A DNA stretch of 20,967 nt, taken from the IMG/VR virus record IMGVR_UViG_3300024475_000292, positions 1 to 20,967 of that record, one strand, 5' to 3'. How positions within the stretch are numbered: position 1 is the stretch's first letter; each line of letters opens with the position of its first letter. Source of the DNA: a virus. The notes under the pieces are model-generated. The model saw only the letters and a list, made by a program, of their open reading frames with translations, had not been told where the DNA came from and did not search any database. Of the stretch, positions 19,772 to 20,967 are shown piece by piece. The position numbers and the translations under genes are program-made.

Positions 19772-19800
19772 TTAATAGCATATGCTAGAACCACTGTCAA
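19772..19800 (-). promoter_or_regulatory. Sigma70-type early promoter with palindromic spacer
   Basis: Minus strand TTGACA (19800-19795), 17-nt spacer, TATTAA (19777-19772): perfect -35, 4 of 6 in the -10. A perfect 12-bp palindrome TAGCATATGCTA (19776-19787) covers the spacer and the edge of the -10 and could be an operator. It lies in the 81-nt gap between genes and should drive the run of small genes from 19737 downward. Confidence 0.6.
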
Positions 19801-19818
19801 GAACTATTTTGAATTTTA

Positions 19819-20148
19819 TTAATACATTTCTTTTGCCTTTAGATTCTTTCGAACCCATTCGATCTTTTTATCGGTATCCCATCCACTCAAATAATAGCTA
19901 TCGCGATCAAAAAATGTCAACATTTCATCCTCATCACACTCATATGTGTCAACAATTTGCTCACCGAGATGCTTTTGAGAAAATTCATTACACTCTTCCA
20001 TAACAACAGTATCCATAGCCCACTCAGCGAGGTCTTTGTCTGTCGCCTTTATATCTGTATTCATCTTACGTAGATCATCTTTATGCATCACAAACCGATG
20101 ATGAAACGTTGAAATTGTTGTCACTACTACATAATCTTTATTTTTCAT
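19819..20148 (-). CDS. Conserved hypothetical protein, 109 aa
   Basis: The start at 20148 (MKNKDYVVVTTISTFHHRFV) is chosen because an upstream in-frame ATG at 20199 would overlap the previous gene by 47 nt, whereas 20148 follows its TGA by 4 nt with GGGA nearby. The protein is 109 aa with DLAEWAMDTVVMEECNEFSQ, HLGEQIVDTYECDEDEMLTF and SYYLSGWDTDKKIEWVRKNL. I recall similar proteins in marine T4-like phages, all of unknown function. It is acidic, soluble and lacks a visible active-site motif. It is followed by an 81-nt gap that holds the next promoter, so it probably ends an upstream early transcript, although no terminator is obvious. Confidence 0.7.
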   Translation of the reverse strand: MKNKDYVVVTTISTFHHRFVMHKDDLRKMNTDIKATDKDLAEWAMDTVVMEECNEFSQKHLGEQIVDTYECDEDEMLTFFDRDSYYLSGWDTDKKIEWVRKNLKAKEMY

Positions 20149-20152
20149 TTTA

Positions 20153-20767
20153 TCAATCCCACAAATTTTCATAATACTTGCCAAATAGTTTAAAACCATT
20201 TGTCATACGTGCTTGATGTGCTTTGCGACCTTCATCATCTGACCATACTAGTCTTAGGCCAAACATACCAGACGGATCTTCTTCATATTTGTAATAAGCA
20301 CTTTCCCAGTCATCATCTTGCTTCTGTTCAAAAGCCCAGATCATTTCATCCATGACCCAGTCCCAACGCTTGAAGTGATTATCGTCTAAGTCGTATTCAT
20401 CTTTTTTGGGTGGTGCAGATGTGCTACGAAGGTCTTCTGGAACATCTTCGTCATCTACAAACGGTGAGCCATGTTTATTGTCATTCAGTTGTTTAAGCAT
20501 AGGGACAATAATATGAGAAAGTGTGTGATCCATGCCCCATGTATCCCACTTATCAATGTGAACCTTAATTTTTTGATCACTACGATTGTCTAAGATTCGA
20601 TTAATGGTACTGTTATATAGCCACTGCAAACCATCTTCAAGCTTTTCTAGGAAATGCTCAAACTTAGTATTACTGTCTTGCCAACTTCTATCATATTTTT
20701 TATCCATGTATTTGTCATGGACATAGCTTACCCAGCGCTGGCGGAATGGGCCCATATAGATTTTCAT
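20153..20767 (-). CDS. Conserved T4-like phage hypothetical protein, 204 aa
   Basis: The protein starts MKIYMGPFRQRWVSY and contains FEHFLEKLEDGLQWLYNSTI, VHIDKWDTWGMDHTLSHIIV, PMLKQLNDNKHGSP, VDDEDVPEDLR, HFKRWDWVMDEMIWAFEQK and ARMTNGFKLFGKYYENLWD. The block DxWDTWxMDHTLxxIxxPMLxQL with the ending GFxLFGKYYxxLW is a highly conserved family in T4-like phages of cyanobacteria and other bacteria, as I recall, with no established function. The many conserved Asp, His and Trp residues could suggest a metal or nucleotide site, which is not proven. AAAGGA lies about 11 nt before the ATG and overlaps the stop region of the previous gene, 7 nt away, so coupling is likely. Confidence 0.78.
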   Translation of the reverse strand: MKIYMGPFRQRWVSYVHDKYMDKKYDRSWQDSNTKFEHFLEKLEDGLQWLYNSTINRILDNRSDQKIKVHIDKWDTWGMDHTLSHIIVPMLKQLNDNKHGSPFVDDEDVPEDLRSTSAPPKKDEYDLDDNHFKRWDWVMDEMIWAFEQKQDDDWESAYYKYEEDPSGMFGLRLVWSDDEGRKAHQARMTNGFKLFGKYYENLWD

Positions 20768-20774
20768 TTCACTT

Positions 20775-20966
20775 TCATCCTTTCATCTCATAAACCGGAA
20801 CAACTGTTAACTTAACCAAAAATTCTTCAAGTTTTGCATTAAGTTCTTTAGAAAGCTCTTCCGCGCGCGCATTACTTTTGCAGTGAATATTTAAAATACA
20901 CTCTCCGTTATTGGCAAAAATACGAACTTTTGCGGGTTGAAAATGCGCAAAAAGGTCACCTTCAAA
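20775..20966 (-). CDS. Hypothetical protein, C-terminal fragment
   Basis: The gene enters from beyond the right edge; 63 codons and a TGA stop are visible. The fragment reads FEGDLFAHFQPAKVRIFANN, GECILNIHCKSNARAEELSK, then ELNAKLEEFLVKLTVVPVYE and MKG. It looks like two or three beta strands followed by a helix and a last strand, a small alpha/beta domain. The start and length are not known and the family is not recognised. It sits 7 nt upstream of the 204-aa gene, in the same operon. Confidence 0.6.
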   Translation of the reverse strand, partial: FEGDLFAHFQPAKVRIFANNGECILNIHCKSNARAEELSKELNAKLEEFLVKLTVVPVYEMKG

Positions 20967-20967
20967 C

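Noticed and set aside
1-20967. CRISPR arrays, tRNA genes, insertion sequences, attachment sites
   Set aside because: No regularly spaced long repeats, cloverleaf-like segments, transposase or integrase genes were seen on reading; a tRNA scan could not be run.

Overview
The window is a piece of the genome of a T4-superfamily contractile-tailed phage (myovirus). Baseplate proteins gp6, gp25, gp53, gp48, a gp27-like hub and a gp5-like hub protein are recognisable, together with the tail tube protein gp19, the head-completion nuclease gp4, gp26/gp51-like tail-assembly proteins, the ssDNA-binding protein gp32 and the late-transcription co-activator gp33. The sequence is AT-rich. The gp32, gp48, gp33 and small hypothetical proteins resemble the marine cyanophage and alphaproteobacterial-phage branch more than the enteric T-even phages. 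The host cannot be named from the sequence.

Layout. (1) Positions 1-10937, minus strand: a tightly coupled late operon. In transcription order it runs gp48, gp53, gp27-like hub, gp5 N-terminal part (OB fold plus tail lysozyme), a 670-aa protein with amidase-like and M15-peptidase-like domains, a 795-aa beta-helix spike protein, gp25, gp6 and the start of another baseplate protein. Most junctions are stop/start overlaps of 1-4 nt. (2) Positions 10938-10988: a divergent intergenic region with two exact T4-type late promoter octamers (TATAAATA), one per strand, facing each other and each exactly 34 nt from its gene. (3) Positions 10989-15895, plus strand: gp4, a conserved gp2-like protein, gp19 tube, gp26-like chaperone, a 50-aa gp51-like ORF and a repetitive 766-aa tape-measure candidate. 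(4) Positions 15900-15930: a bidirectional terminator between convergent units. (5) Positions 15963-20967, minus strand: gp32, gp33, a conserved 371-aa unknown, a small membrane protein, and a run of small early-type hypotheticals. These include a WYL_2/SH3-barrel-like protein and an orphan domain resembling NAD-dependent ligase domain Ia. Two sigma70-like promoters lie in this block.

How they work together: the left block builds the baseplate and its cell-puncturing hub. The plus-strand block completes heads, makes the tube and sets tail length. The right block supplies DNA metabolism and the gp33 co-activator that should switch on the TATAAATA promoters of the other two blocks.

Most notable signals: a T8 run at the end of the gp26-like gene that would allow a -1 frameshift into the gp51-like ORF just upstream of the tape-measure gene; a phased array of six ATACAA-like decamers plus a hairpin whose loop can pair with the Shine-Dalgarno in the gp32 leader; the symmetric face-to-face late promoters; and a split gp5 hub carrying an expanded set of peptidoglycan-directed domains.
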